Assembly: GCA_017938645.1 (NCBI GenBank)
Contig: JAGBBE010000200.1
Location: forward strand, 1-32,081
DNA length: 32,081 nucleotides
Reading direction: 5' to 3'
Origin: Clostridia bacterium
Lineage (GTDB): Bacteria > Bacillota_A > Clostridia > Christensenellales > Aristaeellaceae
Position numbers and translations under genes: made by a program. Shown piece by piece: positions 15,057 through 22,493 of the stretch. The first letter of the stretch is position 1. Every line of letters begins with the position of its first letter. The notes beneath the pieces are model-generated. The model did no database searches. It saw only the letters and a list, made by a program, of their open reading frames with translations, and had not been told where the DNA came from.

Positions 15057-15887
15057 TCAATCTTCGAAGCCTACCAGCAGTCCGCCACGTTCGGCGTAGT
15101 AGCTGCACAGGGCGCGGCACTCGCCGATGATGATATCGCTGGACGGGAAAGCGGAAAGGATCATATCCTTGAGCTGGTGAGCGCCTTCGAGGTTGAGGCA
15201 GTGGTCGATGCGCACCTTGCCGCCCTTGAAGCCGATTTCCTTCATTTTGTCGAACAAAGCGGCCATCGCGCGCTTTTCACCGCGGCACTTCTGCAGAGGC
15301 TCGAGGGTACCCTCGTCGCTGGCGCGGCCCAGAATGCAGATGCGCAGCACGCTTGCAATTTTGGCGACGGCAGGACTTACGCGGCCGTTCTTGGCCAGAT
15401 TATTAAGGGAGCGCAGGGTAAACAGCAGGTGGGTGTGCTCCATGTACTCGCGAACCTGACGCTCAATCTGCTCAAACAATTCGCCGGCCTGAATGCGCTC
15501 GCGCAGCTTTTCGATGATCAGCTTCATCTCGGGGCCGGTGGACAGAGAGTCCAGCACACATACTTTGGCTTCGGGCTTCTGCTCAGTATAGGTATCGGCA
15601 GCAACGCGCGCGGCGGAATATGCGCCGGACAGATTGCTGGTGATGGTCAGAGCAAATACGCCGTCCGCATCGCCAAAGGCTTCCAGCCACTCCTGAGAAT
15701 TCGGACAGGAGGAACCGGTGGGCGTGGTAAGCTGTTCGATCTCGCTGACCATAGCCTCCAGATCCAGATGAGGCGCGTCCACATACTCCTTTTCCTTGGT
15801 GATCAGCTTCATGGGAACACAGGCATAGGAAACATCCTCAGCATGAAAAAGGTTGGAGGACGAGTCCGCAACAATCTGATACTGCAT
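15057..15887 (-). CDS. DegV family fatty-acid-binding protein
   Basis: Cytoplasmic lipid-binding protein of 276 residues. DegV/FakB-type proteins hold a fatty acid and can present it to the kinase FakA. The N-terminus has the typical IVADSSSNL, then TPTGSSCPNSQEW and ALTITSNLSGAYSAA, matching the conserved DegV core. The C-terminal domain (about 170-276) has IDHCLNLEGA and IIIGECRALCSYYAERGGLLVGFED, in the place of the family's closing motif. Length is normal. ATG 15887 is preceded by TAGGAG. It is a single-gene unit with its own promoter and terminator, and no FakA partner is in the window. A role in fatty-acid uptake or recycling is family knowledge; the ligand is unknown. Confidence 0.88.
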   Translation of the reverse strand: MQYQIVADSSSNLFHAEDVSYACVPMKLITKEKEYVDAPHLDLEAMVSEIEQLTTPTGSSCPNSQEWLEAFGDADGVFALTITSNLSGAYSAARVAADTYTEQKPEAKVCVLDSLSTGPEMKLIIEKLRERIQAGELFEQIERQVREYMEHTHLLFTLRSLNNLAKNGRVSPAVAKIASVLRICILGRASDEGTLEPLQKCRGEKRAMAALFDKMKEIGFKGGKVRIDHCLNLEGAHQLKDMILSAFPSSDIIIGECRALCSYYAERGGLLVGFED

Positions 15888-15934
15888 CGCTAGGCACTCC
15901 TAAACTTCATTTGCAGATAAAACACCGCATCCTG

Positions 15935-15963
15935 ATTGTACGTCTTTTTCTAAAACGTGTCAA
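15935..15963 (-). promoter_or_regulatory. Promoter of the DegV gene
   Basis: On the minus strand TTGACA (15958-15963), a 17-bp spacer and TACAAT (15935-15940) form a near-consensus promoter. It diverges from the promoter at 15996-16024. Confidence 0.8.
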
Positions 15964-15995
15964 GAGTTTTTGAAAAACTGATTTCAGGTTTTCGA

Positions 15996-16024
15996 TTGAC
16001 TTTTTGTTTCCCGCCAGATATAAT
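15996..16024 (+). promoter_or_regulatory. Promoter of the DUF1836 gene
   Basis: TTGACT (15996-16001), a 17-bp spacer and TATAAT (16019-16024). The ribosome site TGGAGG follows directly, so the leader is very short. Confidence 0.85.
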
Positions 16025-16044
16025 ATCTGCTGGAGGCGAAAAAG

Positions 16045-16563
16045 ATGGATCAGCAGATCAAGGACAGCATCGGAGAGCCAATCCGTGATTTCCGTCTGCC
16101 CAGATACGACGAAATTCCTTCTGTGGGACTGTATCTGGAGCAGGTAACAAAGTACATTTCTGATTATCTCAAACCCCTGACCGGCGTGGAGATTACCTCC
16201 AGCATGATCAGCAACTACATCAAAAAGAAAATCGTTTCCAACCCGGTGAAGAAGCAGTACAGCCAGGAGCAGATTGCTTACCTTATTTTTATCGCCGTGG
16301 TGAAAACGGTGGTTACTATTGATGATATCAAGCTCATGTGTTCCGTTCAGCAAAAGACCTACCCTGTGCAGGTGGCATATGACTACTTCTGCATGGAGCT
16401 GGAAAACATGCTTCAGTATGTGTTTGACCGCAAGAGTGAACTGGATATGGTGGGTGTGGAAAGCAGCGGCGAAAAAGTGATGCTTCGCAACAGCATCATC
16501 ACCGTAGCACACAAGGTGTACCTCAACGCTCTGCTCGCAGCGCTCAGAGAAAAACAACAATAA
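16045..16563 (+). CDS. DUF1836 domain protein, probable MerR-like regulator
   Basis: Small cytoplasmic protein of 172 residues. The pattern FRLPRYDEIPSVGLYLEQV, then ITSSMISNYIKKKIVSNP and KKQYSQEQIAYLIFI matches the DUF1836 family, common in Firmicutes and predicted to contain a winged helix-turn-helix like MerR regulators. The Ser-Met-Ile-Ser-Asn-Tyr stretch (about 53-58) fits the recognition-helix region. The C-terminal half (about 100-172) is helical and may sense a ligand or dimerise. TGGAGG lies 9 nt before the ATG. It stands alone between a strong promoter and a terminator and diverges from the DegV gene, which could be a target; that is only a guess from position. Confidence 0.82.
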   Translation: MDQQIKDSIGEPIRDFRLPRYDEIPSVGLYLEQVTKYISDYLKPLTGVEITSSMISNYIKKKIVSNPVKKQYSQEQIAYLIFIAVVKTVVTIDDIKLMCSVQQKTYPVQVAYDYFCMELENMLQYVFDRKSELDMVGVESSGEKVMLRNSIITVAHKVYLNALLAALREKQQ

Positions 16564-16565
16564 TC

Positions 16566-16601
16566 AAAGGCCGTCCGGAAATGATTTGCCGGACGGCCTT
16601 T
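16566..16601. terminator. Terminator between the DUF1836 gene and the membrane operon
   Basis: A 13-bp perfect stem, AAAGGCCGTCCGG (16566-16578) with CCGGACGGCCTTT (16589-16601), lies between convergent genes. The T-tract is short on both strands but the stem is strong. Confidence 0.75.
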
Positions 16602-16604
16602 GGT

Positions 16605-17228
16605 TTATCTTGGTTTGGACTTTTTTCCTGCAGCTTCCCAGATGGTCTGCACGCCGCACCAGACAAGATAAACGGCCACGACAACAGAACCGATCAAATC
16701 CAGCCAGTATGACAGCGAAGACAGCGGAAAAACAGCCACTGAGAGCAGTGCAATGGTTACACAGGTATCCACCAGGCTTTTGGCGCGGTACAGGCGTGCC
16801 TGAACGGCCAGAATGGCATTGGGTTCCTCCTTGTTGAGTCTGGTGTATTTACGCCAGAAGATCGTATTGGCGATTACGCCCAGCACGGCGATGGTCAGCC
16901 CCGGAATTACATTGCCTTTGTCTCCGCTTTCCGCTGCGAAAGCAAGCACAATCATTAGGCTGCCGCCAAGACACATCATCGCTCCGACAAAGGTATTTGA
17001 TAACCGCTCAAGACGAGTTCTGCGCTCAGCCCCGGTATCCTTGCAGGTGAGCTGGTAAACGACATATGCCATGATAATGGCAAGAAGCTCGGAACTTCTG
17101 CGCACAAAGTCCGCGATCTGCGTGGAGCTTCGTCCGGCAAGAAGCCCCAGACCCACAACCAGAGGCCCGGGAGAGCTCATCAGCACGGATCACAGCAGCG
17201 TTCTGGAACCGGATTTTTTTTGAGTCAT
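16605..17228 (-). pseudogene. Cation-diffusion-facilitator-like membrane protein broken by an early TGA
   Basis: Reading from ATG 17228, with GGAGGC 5 nt upstream, the frame is MTQKKSGSRTLL, then TGA at 17190-17192, then SVLMSSPGPLVVGLGLL in the same frame. The rest (193 residues from GTG 17186) has about five membrane segments and the CDF-like stretches NTIFWRKYTR and YWLDLIGSVVVAVYL, which suggests a divalent-metal efflux-type transporter fold. TGA for TGG (Trp) is a one-base change and a Trp would fit a hydrophobic stretch. TGA is a normal stop elsewhere in the window (9506-9508, 23445-23447), so reassignment is unlikely. Restart at GTG 17186 or ATG 17180 is possible but lacks a ribosome site. 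The start overlaps the stop of the upstream gene as ATGA. Confidence 0.72.
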
Positions 17229-17773
17229 GCAAAGCCTCCAAAAACAGCCGTCAGCGGCAGGATGGCAAACATGGCAAGAGAGCCTTCTGCACTCTTTACA
17301 GCACCAGTGCGTGCAAGCACGATTTTATGCCTGCCGAACGCCTTGCCGCACAGCGCAGCGAATGCATCACCCACACCCCATGCATACATGCAGGCCAGAA
17401 CCAGATAACGGTCGCCCAGCCAGCCCCAGCATACGCACACGCATACTGCCAGCATGGTAAAAGCCAGCAGAAGACTCTGCTTGAACTCGCCTCCTTTTCG
17501 CTCTGTAAGGAAGGAGGATTATCTTTTCAGGCGTTCAGCGCAAGTCAGAATCGGATAGATGATGATTTCCAGCGCTACAGCAGCCATCGCGAAGTTCTGC
17601 CACTTTTCAAACGCAAAGACAAAAGGAATATAGGAAGCCAGCAGAATGAAGTGAAGCGCTTTGCGGAAAATTTCATCAGGAATGGTGAAAAGGGCACGGC
17701 ATATGAACGCAGTCGAGGCGGCGAGGATGAAGTAGATTACCACGATGAGAGCACCATGCAGAAAATCACTCAT
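17225..17773 (-). pseudogene. Polyprenol/phytol kinase-like (CDP-diglyceride synthetase-like) membrane protein broken by TAA
   Basis: From ATG 17773 the frame gives an integral membrane protein with EIFRKALHFILLASY (the R-K-x-x-H motif of the dolichol/phytol kinase family) up to AERLKR, then TAA at 17519-17521, and goes on in the same frame with SSFLTERKGGEFKQSLL, YAWGVGDAFAALCGKAFGRH and SAEGSLAMF, the second half of the same family. TAA for a Tyr codon is a one-base change. The product would be 181 residues, perhaps 20-40 short at the C-terminus compared with relatives, which normally continue past the GSLAMF motif. It ends with an ATGA overlap with the next gene. Family members phosphorylate polyprenols or related lipids; this copy is probably inactive. 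Confidence 0.75.
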
Positions 17774-17796
17774 GAAACAACCTACTTTGCAGTTGT

Positions 17797-18534
17797 TCAG
17801 CGTCTCAGCTTCTGACAATACTGCGTGCACAGCTTGTCGGTGCAGTTGGCGCACTGCAAAGCGGCGTTGGTCTCTTCCCAGAAGCGCTCGGGGTAGATCA
17901 GAATGCAGACTTCCCACACCAGCCATACCGCGATGGACATTGCCAGCAGGCTCCATGAATAAAAGCCGCGCATGAACAGCAGGGGAGAGAACATCATCAG
18001 ATGGTCCCAGTTAAAAATGCGGCAGGTAGTGCAGCAGCGGTTTTTCATGATCAGCCGGAAGGGACACCAGATCAGCACGCAGATCAGGTCGCATACGTAG
18101 AAAAGAAGCGTGATCATAAACAGTCCGATGTCTCCGATGACGTTGAGGTGCTTGAGCAGGCCGATTGCGGCCACAAGCAAACTCCACAGGATCAAAACCC
18201 AGAAGGCAGAACGCGAAATATACAGGATGTGACGTTTGAGCGCATCCTTGTTCACACGCTTGAGAATAGGTTTGAAGCGGAAGCGGAAAAGCTTCTGCGA
18301 GCCGAGTGCGACATCCTTGCCAACCGGCCAGAGCTGCTCGATCATATCGCACACCCATACAATCCAAAGCAGGTGCATGATCGAGAAACCCTTGAAGAAA
18401 TTCCACCCCTGAAGAATGTCGAACAATTCCGGATAGACAAAGCAGCAGATCAGACCGGCAAAAAGGATCACACAGCGTCCGACAAGGCGGACAATGTAAC
18501 GTTTGCGGATGGGAGACGGGGAATGTTTGATCAT
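17797..18534 (-). CDS. Uncharacterised Cys-rich integral membrane protein
   Basis: I know no function for this 245-residue protein, though similar proteins occur in many Firmicutes. It has about five or six hydrophobic segments (about 15-35, 48-66, 110-130, 135-160, 180-215). Two cysteine clusters stand out: NRCCTTCRIFNWDHLMMFSP (about 165-185) and QCANCTDKLCTQYCQKLRR at the C-terminus, where C-x2-C-x5-C-x3-C could bind metal or form disulfides. AGGAAGG precedes ATG 18534. It is the first, intact gene of an operon whose next two genes are broken. A -10 like TATAAT lies upstream at 18547-18552 on the minus strand without a clear -35. A lipid- or metal-related role would fit its neighbours, but this is a guess. 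Confidence 0.75.
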   Translation of the reverse strand: MIKHSPSPIRKRYIVRLVGRCVILFAGLICCFVYPELFDILQGWNFFKGFSIMHLLWIVWVCDMIEQLWPVGKDVALGSQKLFRFRFKPILKRVNKDALKRHILYISRSAFWVLILWSLLVAAIGLLKHLNVIGDIGLFMITLLFYVCDLICVLIWCPFRLIMKNRCCTTCRIFNWDHLMMFSPLLFMRGFYSWSLLAMSIAVWLVWEVCILIYPERFWEETNAALQCANCTDKLCTQYCQKLRR

Positions 18535-18664
18535 AAAACCTTCCTAATTATAATACAAAAAAGATGAAAAAGGGACATGAGTGATATTAGTACCGAAGAC
18601 ATGGTTTGTCAAGCCATGAAAAGCAAAACAAAAATCATCGCTTTTTTTCCGAAAAAATTGGACA

Positions 18665-18693
18665 TTTACACACTGCTGACCACGTGATAAGAT
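18665..18693 (+). promoter_or_regulatory. Possible promoter of the alpha-galactosidase gene
   Basis: TTTACA (18665-18670), a 17-bp spacer and TAAGAT (18688-18693). The rest of 18535-18728 holds no gene. CACGTG at 18681-18686 within the spacer is a small palindrome. Confidence 0.5.
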
Positions 18694-18728
18694 CAAGACA
18701 ACAACCGACGGATTCGGGAGGAAAAAAG

Positions 18729-20876
18729 ATGAAGATTACCTGCTGTGAAACCAAACGGTTCATCCATCTGCATACTTCAGAAATGTCCTACGCCTTCGGC
18801 TGGGCGGAGGATGGACGGCTGCTGCACCTCTACTGGGGCAGGGCTATGGACAACGACGACGCCATTGCACCCATTGCTGCAGAAAAACTGCTTCCCACCG
18901 GCGAACTGCGCGGAACGGGCCATCAGGTATTTGAGGATTTTGAACTGCCCACGCGCGAGCCCGGCGATTTCACAGAACCCTCTGTGTGGCCTCGCCATGC
19001 CGACGGCAGCCGCGGCGTTCGGCTCCGTTATCTTCGCCATGAGATCAATGGGGAAGAGCTAACCGTGTGGGCGGCAGACCGTGATTATCCCTTTGAGGTG
19101 GAACTGCACTACCGCGGCTGGGGCGACCTGCCTCTGCTCAGCCGCTGGATCGTGGTACGCAACACCTCCGATACGCCTGTACAGCTGCAGTCTGTCAAGA
19201 GCGCCGCATGGCATCTGCCGCGCGGATTGGACTGGCGGCTTACGCATATGGCCGGCAGCTGGGGCGCAGAATACGGCAAAAATCAGCTCATGCTCACGCA
19301 GGCGCGCACCGTTTTGCAGAACAATCGTCTCACCTGCGAAGGCGCGCAGCAGATTCCTTTCTTTGCGCTGGATGAAGGCGCGAAAGCAAGTGCTCAGACA
19401 GGCGAGGTTTTCTACGGTGTGCTGCACTGGAGCGGAGATTTTACCATCAATGTGGAACGCCAGTACGGCAAAAATGTATCCGTCACCGGCGGTGTGAACG
19501 ATTTCGACGCAAGCTGGAACCTGAAGCCCGGCGAAACCTTCACCGCGCCCATCTTTACCGGCGGATTCTCCGCACACGGCTTTGATCGTATGTCCGAAGC
19601 ACTCTATGACTGGCAGTACGATTTCCTTCTGCCGCGCGGCAGCAAGATCGACAAGGCTGGAGCCGAGCGTCCGGTGATCTACAATTCGTGGTATCCGTAC
19701 ACCTTCAATGTGGATGAGAAGAACTGCACCGGCCTTCTGGAAGAATGCGCCAAACTCGGCGTGGAGCTGTTTGTCATCGACGACGGCTGGATGCCCGGCC
19801 GCTTCAGCGACAAGGCTGGTCTGGGCGACTGGGTGCACGATCCTGTTCGTTTTCCCAACGGTCTTGCGCCCATTGCCAAAGCCTGCCACGACAAGGGCAT
19901 GCTTTTTGGCCTGTGGGTCGAACCCGAAATGGTCAACCCCGACAGCGACCTCTACCGTGCTCATCCTGACTGGGTTATTCATGATCCGCGCCGCACCCGC
20001 ACGCTGCAGCGCAATCAGCTCATCCTCAACATGGCGCGCGACGATGTGCGCGACTGGGCCATCGAACAGCTTGACCGCGTGATTGAGGAGTATGAGCTCG
20101 ACTACCTCAAGTGGGACATGAACCGCTATGTATCGGAATCCGGCTGGCCGGATGCGGCGTGGGAGGATCAGCAGAGCCTGCCCATCCGTTACATCCAGAA
20201 CATCGAGAAAATCTGGCAGCATATGAACGAGAAATATCCCGATCTGCTGCTGGAAAACTGTGCATCCGGCGGCGGACGCAGCGACTTCGGCATGGTGCCG
20301 TATGCCGACCGCATCAACCGCTCCGACAACGCCGATCCTGTGGACGTAATGGTTCTGCACGAAGGCTTCACCACGCTGTTCATTCCCAAGACGGCAGGCG
20401 GCGCGGGCACCATTGCGCCGGAACGCCATCATATTCACATGCGTCAGACTCCGCTGGACTTCCGCATCCGCTGGGGTATGACCGGTTCGATGGGCATCGG
20501 CATCAATCTGCTGACAGCTTCCGACGAGGTGAAGGCCGGCCTGAAGGCAGGCATCGCCGAGTTCAAGACCCGCCGTGCGGATCTGCAGAACTCCTATGTT
20601 TATACCTTGGCCTCTGCAACGGAAAATCCCTATGCTGTGTTTGAATACGTTCGCCGCGATCGCAAGGCGTTTACCGTGTTCGCCTTCTCGCACGGCATGC
20701 GCTGCTGGGATCTGGAAATGCCCCGCTTCCGTCTGCGCGGCCTGATTGCGGACGCTGTGTACGAGTGTGAGGACGGACGGAGAATGCGCGGCGAAACGCT
20801 GATGAACTACGGCCTGTCCTGCAACATGAAGGGCGATTATGACAGCGTGCTCAGCGCATGGAAGATTGTTGAATAA
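18729..20876 (+). CDS. Alpha-galactosidase, glycoside hydrolase family 36
   Basis: Cytoplasmic retaining glycosidase of 715 residues that removes terminal alpha-1,6-galactose from raffinose-type sugars or galactomannan fragments. The start is ATG 18729 with GGGAGG upstream; the reading from 18606 crosses the promoter. Layout: an N-terminal beta-sandwich (about 1-300), a TIM barrel (about 310-640) and a C-terminal beta domain. The nucleophile is Asp463 in LKWDMNRYV and the acid/base Asp533 in NRSDNADPVD; their distance of 70 matches characterised GH36 enzymes. CASGGGRSDFGM lies between them. No signal peptide is seen, so its substrate must be imported first, which fits the ABC importer encoded 1.6 kb downstream. 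Own promoter and terminator. Confidence 0.95.
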   Translation: MKITCCETKRFIHLHTSEMSYAFGWAEDGRLLHLYWGRAMDNDDAIAPIAAEKLLPTGELRGTGHQVFEDFELPTREPGDFTEPSVWPRHADGSRGVRLRYLRHEINGEELTVWAADRDYPFEVELHYRGWGDLPLLSRWIVVRNTSDTPVQLQSVKSAAWHLPRGLDWRLTHMAGSWGAEYGKNQLMLTQARTVLQNNRLTCEGAQQIPFFALDEGAKASAQTGEVFYGVLHWSGDFTINVERQYGKNVSVTGGVNDFDASWNLKPGETFTAPIFTGGFSAHGFDRMSEALYDWQYDFLLPRGSKIDKAGAERPVIYNSWYPYTFNVDEKNCTGLLEECAKLGVELFVIDDGWMPGRFSDKAGLGDWVHDPVRFPNGLAPIAKACHDKGMLFGLWVEPEMVNPDSDLYRAHPDWVIHDPRRTRTLQRNQLILNMARDDVRDWAIEQLDRVIEEYELDYLKWDMNRYVSESGWPDAAWEDQQSLPIRYIQNIEKIWQHMNEKYPDLLLENCASGGGRSDFGMVPYADRINRSDNADPVDVMVLHEGFTTLFIPKTAGGAGTIAPERHHIHMRQTPLDFRIRWGMTGSMGIGINLLTASDEVKAGLKAGIAEFKTRRADLQNSYVYTLASATENPYAVFEYVRRDRKAFTVFAFSHGMRCWDLEMPRFRLRGLIADAVYECEDGRRMRGETLMNYGLSCNMKGDYDSVLSAWKIVE

Positions 20877-20884
20877 CACAAAAA

Positions 20885-20913
20885 AGTCCCCGGCGACTCA
20901 ATCGCCGGGGACT
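20885..20913. terminator. Bidirectional terminator between the alpha-galactosidase and NamZ genes
   Basis: A 12-bp perfect stem, AGTCCCCGGCGA (20885-20896) with TCGCCGGGGACT (20902-20913), has A-rich sequence before it and T-rich sequence after it. The flanking genes converge. Confidence 0.9.
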
Positions 20914-20926
20914 GAATTTTTTGAAA

Positions 20927-22072
20927 TCAGTAGATCAGGTGCTTCTGGATCTTCTCGTTGAACTCGGCCAGCGCCGGAGCATGCTTTGCAATGAGTTCGT
21001 CAGCGCTCATGCCCAGACGGTATTCGTCCGTGCCCAGCAGGAGGTCGATGAAGTAGTGGTTTTCACTGCCGCGGAACTCCAGCTTGTCGGGATACAGTTC
21101 GCGGATGGCCTCGAGGATATACAGACCGGCCTTAAACAGCTCTGCGTTCTTGGGATCGGTCACGTGCATCTGCACACCCTTGCAGATTTCGCCTACATGC
21201 TTATGGAAGGTAGGCTTGAAGGTGGTGGCGCGGTAGACAACGCCGGGAACCTGATAGCTGTTGAGCTTCTTGACCAGTTCATACTGATCCACCCACGGAG
21301 CGCCGATGACTTCGAAAGGCGTGGTGGTGCCGCGGCCTTCGGAGAGATTGGTGCCCTCGAAAACGCAGGTGCCTACATAGCACAGGGAAGAATTGTAGGT
21401 GGGGCAGTTGGGGGAGGGAGCGGGCCAGATGACGTCGGTATCGCACAGGTGCATGTCGCGGGTCCAGCCAACCATGGGCACTACGGTGAGGTCGAGGCTG
21501 TCCAGCTCCAGGTACTCCTTGAAATAAAGAGCGAGCTCGCCGATGGTCAGACCAGTGCGGGAGGGAAGGGCATAGTTGCCAACGAAGCTGGCAAAGGGAG
21601 CTTTGTGAATGGTGCCTTCGCGCTTAACGCCGCCCACGGGATTGAGACGGTCGAGCACAAACATGGGCTTGCCGGCCTTGGCACAGGCCTTCATGGCGTA
21701 GGCCAGGGAATACATGTAGGTGTAGAAGCGTACGCCCACGTCCTGCATGTCGAATACAAATACATCGAAGGCTTCGGTCATCTCTTCAGTCATCATCTTG
21801 CTTTCTTCGCTGTGGCCAAAGAGAGAATACACCGTAACGCCGGTGGCGGGGTCCACGTAGGTGCCCACGTCGTCGCCGGCCTGCAGGTCGCCGCGCACGC
21901 CGTGTTCAACGCCGAACAGAGCGGTCAGATTGTACTTTTCATTGATAATGTCGATGGTGGAACGGCCGAAGTGATCCACGCCGTTGGGATGAGTCATCAA
22001 GCCGATACGCTTTCCCTGAAGAAGTCCATCAATGGTGGACAGATTTTCAAGACCAGACAGAATATGTGCCAT
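20927..22072 (-). CDS. namZ: NamZ-type exo-beta-N-acetylmuramidase (DUF1343, GH171)
   Basis: Predicted to release MurNAc from the non-reducing end of peptidoglycan fragments, 381 residues. The start is ATG 22072, after TAAGGAGGT; an ATG eight codons upstream lies before the ribosome site. Diagnostic stretches: GLMTHPNGVD (about 24-33), FGVEHGVRGDLQAGD (Glu56, the conserved family acid), FDMQDVGVRFYTY, LDRLNPVGG, and the closing FEGTNLSEGRGTTTPFEVIG. The C-terminal domain holds FKPTFHKHVGEICKGVQMHV. No signal peptide or lipobox is seen, so this copy should be cytoplasmic, unlike the secreted Bacillus subtilis enzyme. It would then act on imported cell-wall disaccharides or muropeptide sugars. 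No MurQ or NagZ is present in the window. Single-gene unit with a good promoter. Confidence 0.88.
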   Translation of the reverse strand: MAHILSGLENLSTIDGLLQGKRIGLMTHPNGVDHFGRSTIDIINEKYNLTALFGVEHGVRGDLQAGDDVGTYVDPATGVTVYSLFGHSEESKMMTEEMTEAFDVFVFDMQDVGVRFYTYMYSLAYAMKACAKAGKPMFVLDRLNPVGGVKREGTIHKAPFASFVGNYALPSRTGLTIGELALYFKEYLELDSLDLTVVPMVGWTRDMHLCDTDVIWPAPSPNCPTYNSSLCYVGTCVFEGTNLSEGRGTTTPFEVIGAPWVDQYELVKKLNSYQVPGVVYRATTFKPTFHKHVGEICKGVQMHVTDPKNAELFKAGLYILEAIRELYPDKLEFRGSENHYFIDLLLGTDEYRLGMSADELIAKHAPALAEFNEKIQKHLIY

Positions 22073-22114
22073 ATTTGATTGTACCTCCTTAAACAAAGGA
22101 TTGAATGTAAACTC

Positions 22115-22143
22115 ATGATATCAAAATGTACGAACAAAGTCAA
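22115..22143 (-). promoter_or_regulatory. Promoter of the namZ gene
   Basis: On the minus strand TTGACT (22138-22143), a 17-bp spacer and TATCAT (22115-22120). Confidence 0.7.
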
Positions 22144-22205
22144 TTCGGGCTTTTATTTTTTGATAAAATGCAAAAAATGGCGTAAATTTTCCGATAAATT
22201 TTCCA

Positions 22206-22308
22206 TGTACATGCAATGGGGGAGAGTGATATAATACTCTGTAGTTTCAGGATGACCTTACGAATCATATGCAGCCTGATTCCAGAAAAAAGGGTGGAAT
22301 CTTTTTTT
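22206..22308 (+). ncRNA. Possible short leader or small RNA with its own terminator, upstream of the ABC operon
   Basis: An extended -10, TGATATAAT (22227-22235), with a weak -35-like TGTACA at 22206-22211 would start a transcript near 22242. GATTCCA (22278-22284) pairs with TGGAATC (22295-22301) and T7 follows (22302-22308), a short intrinsic terminator. TCAGG (22247-22251) can pair with CCTGA (22275-22279), which overlaps the first terminator arm by two bases, so an antiterminator form is possible. The result would be a small RNA of about 65 nt or an attenuated leader. The stem is only 7 bp, so this is tentative. Confidence 0.35.
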
Positions 22309-22320
22309 CGTTTTCCAAAA

Positions 22321-22336
22321 CACGAAAAAGTTCGTG
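22321..22336. promoter_or_regulatory. Palindrome upstream of the ABC operon promoter
   Basis: CACGAA (22321-22326) and TTCGTG (22331-22336) are separated by AAAG. It lies about 38 bp before the -35 of the ABC promoter and shares its CACGAA/TTCGTG ends with the leader palindrome at 22452-22471, so both may bind the same regulator. Confidence 0.5.
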
Positions 22337-22373
22337 CGGAGGATTGTGAAAGAATAAAAATTCAAATTCCCTA

Positions 22374-22402
22374 TTGCAAAATATCTGGAACAATGTTATG
22401 AT
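22374..22402 (+). promoter_or_regulatory. Promoter of the ABC importer operon
   Basis: TTGCAA (22374-22379), a 17-bp spacer and TATGAT (22397-22402). The leader would run about 85 nt to the TTG start at 22494 and carries the palindrome at 22452-22471. Confidence 0.65.
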
Positions 22403-22433
22403 GAAATAACGAAGAAATACGATAGTATTTGGT

Positions 22434-22471
22434 CATTCGTACTAATTACTGCACGAATGGGGACATTCGTG
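22434..22471 (+). promoter_or_regulatory. Leader palindrome with alternative pairing before the first permease gene
   Basis: CACGAATG (22452-22459) and CATTCGTG (22464-22471) form a perfect 8-bp inverted repeat around GGGA; a further copy, CATTCGT at 22434-22440, can pair with the same middle arm. It ends 8 bp before the ribosome site AAGGGG (22480-22485). It could be an operator, or two exclusive RNA hairpins that change access to the ribosome site. Confidence 0.55.
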
Positions 22472-22493
22472 TATACGGAAAGGGGCTTTTCTT

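Noticed and set aside
17190..17192. TGA read as Trp or selenocysteine
   Set aside because: TGA ends other genes in the window (9506-9508, 23445-23447), no selenocysteine hairpin is evident, and the neighbouring gene has a TAA interruption, so mutation is simpler.
22216..22401. A 61-residue frame before the ABC operon
   Set aside because: It crosses a hairpin with a T-run and the operon promoter, and has no ribosome site.
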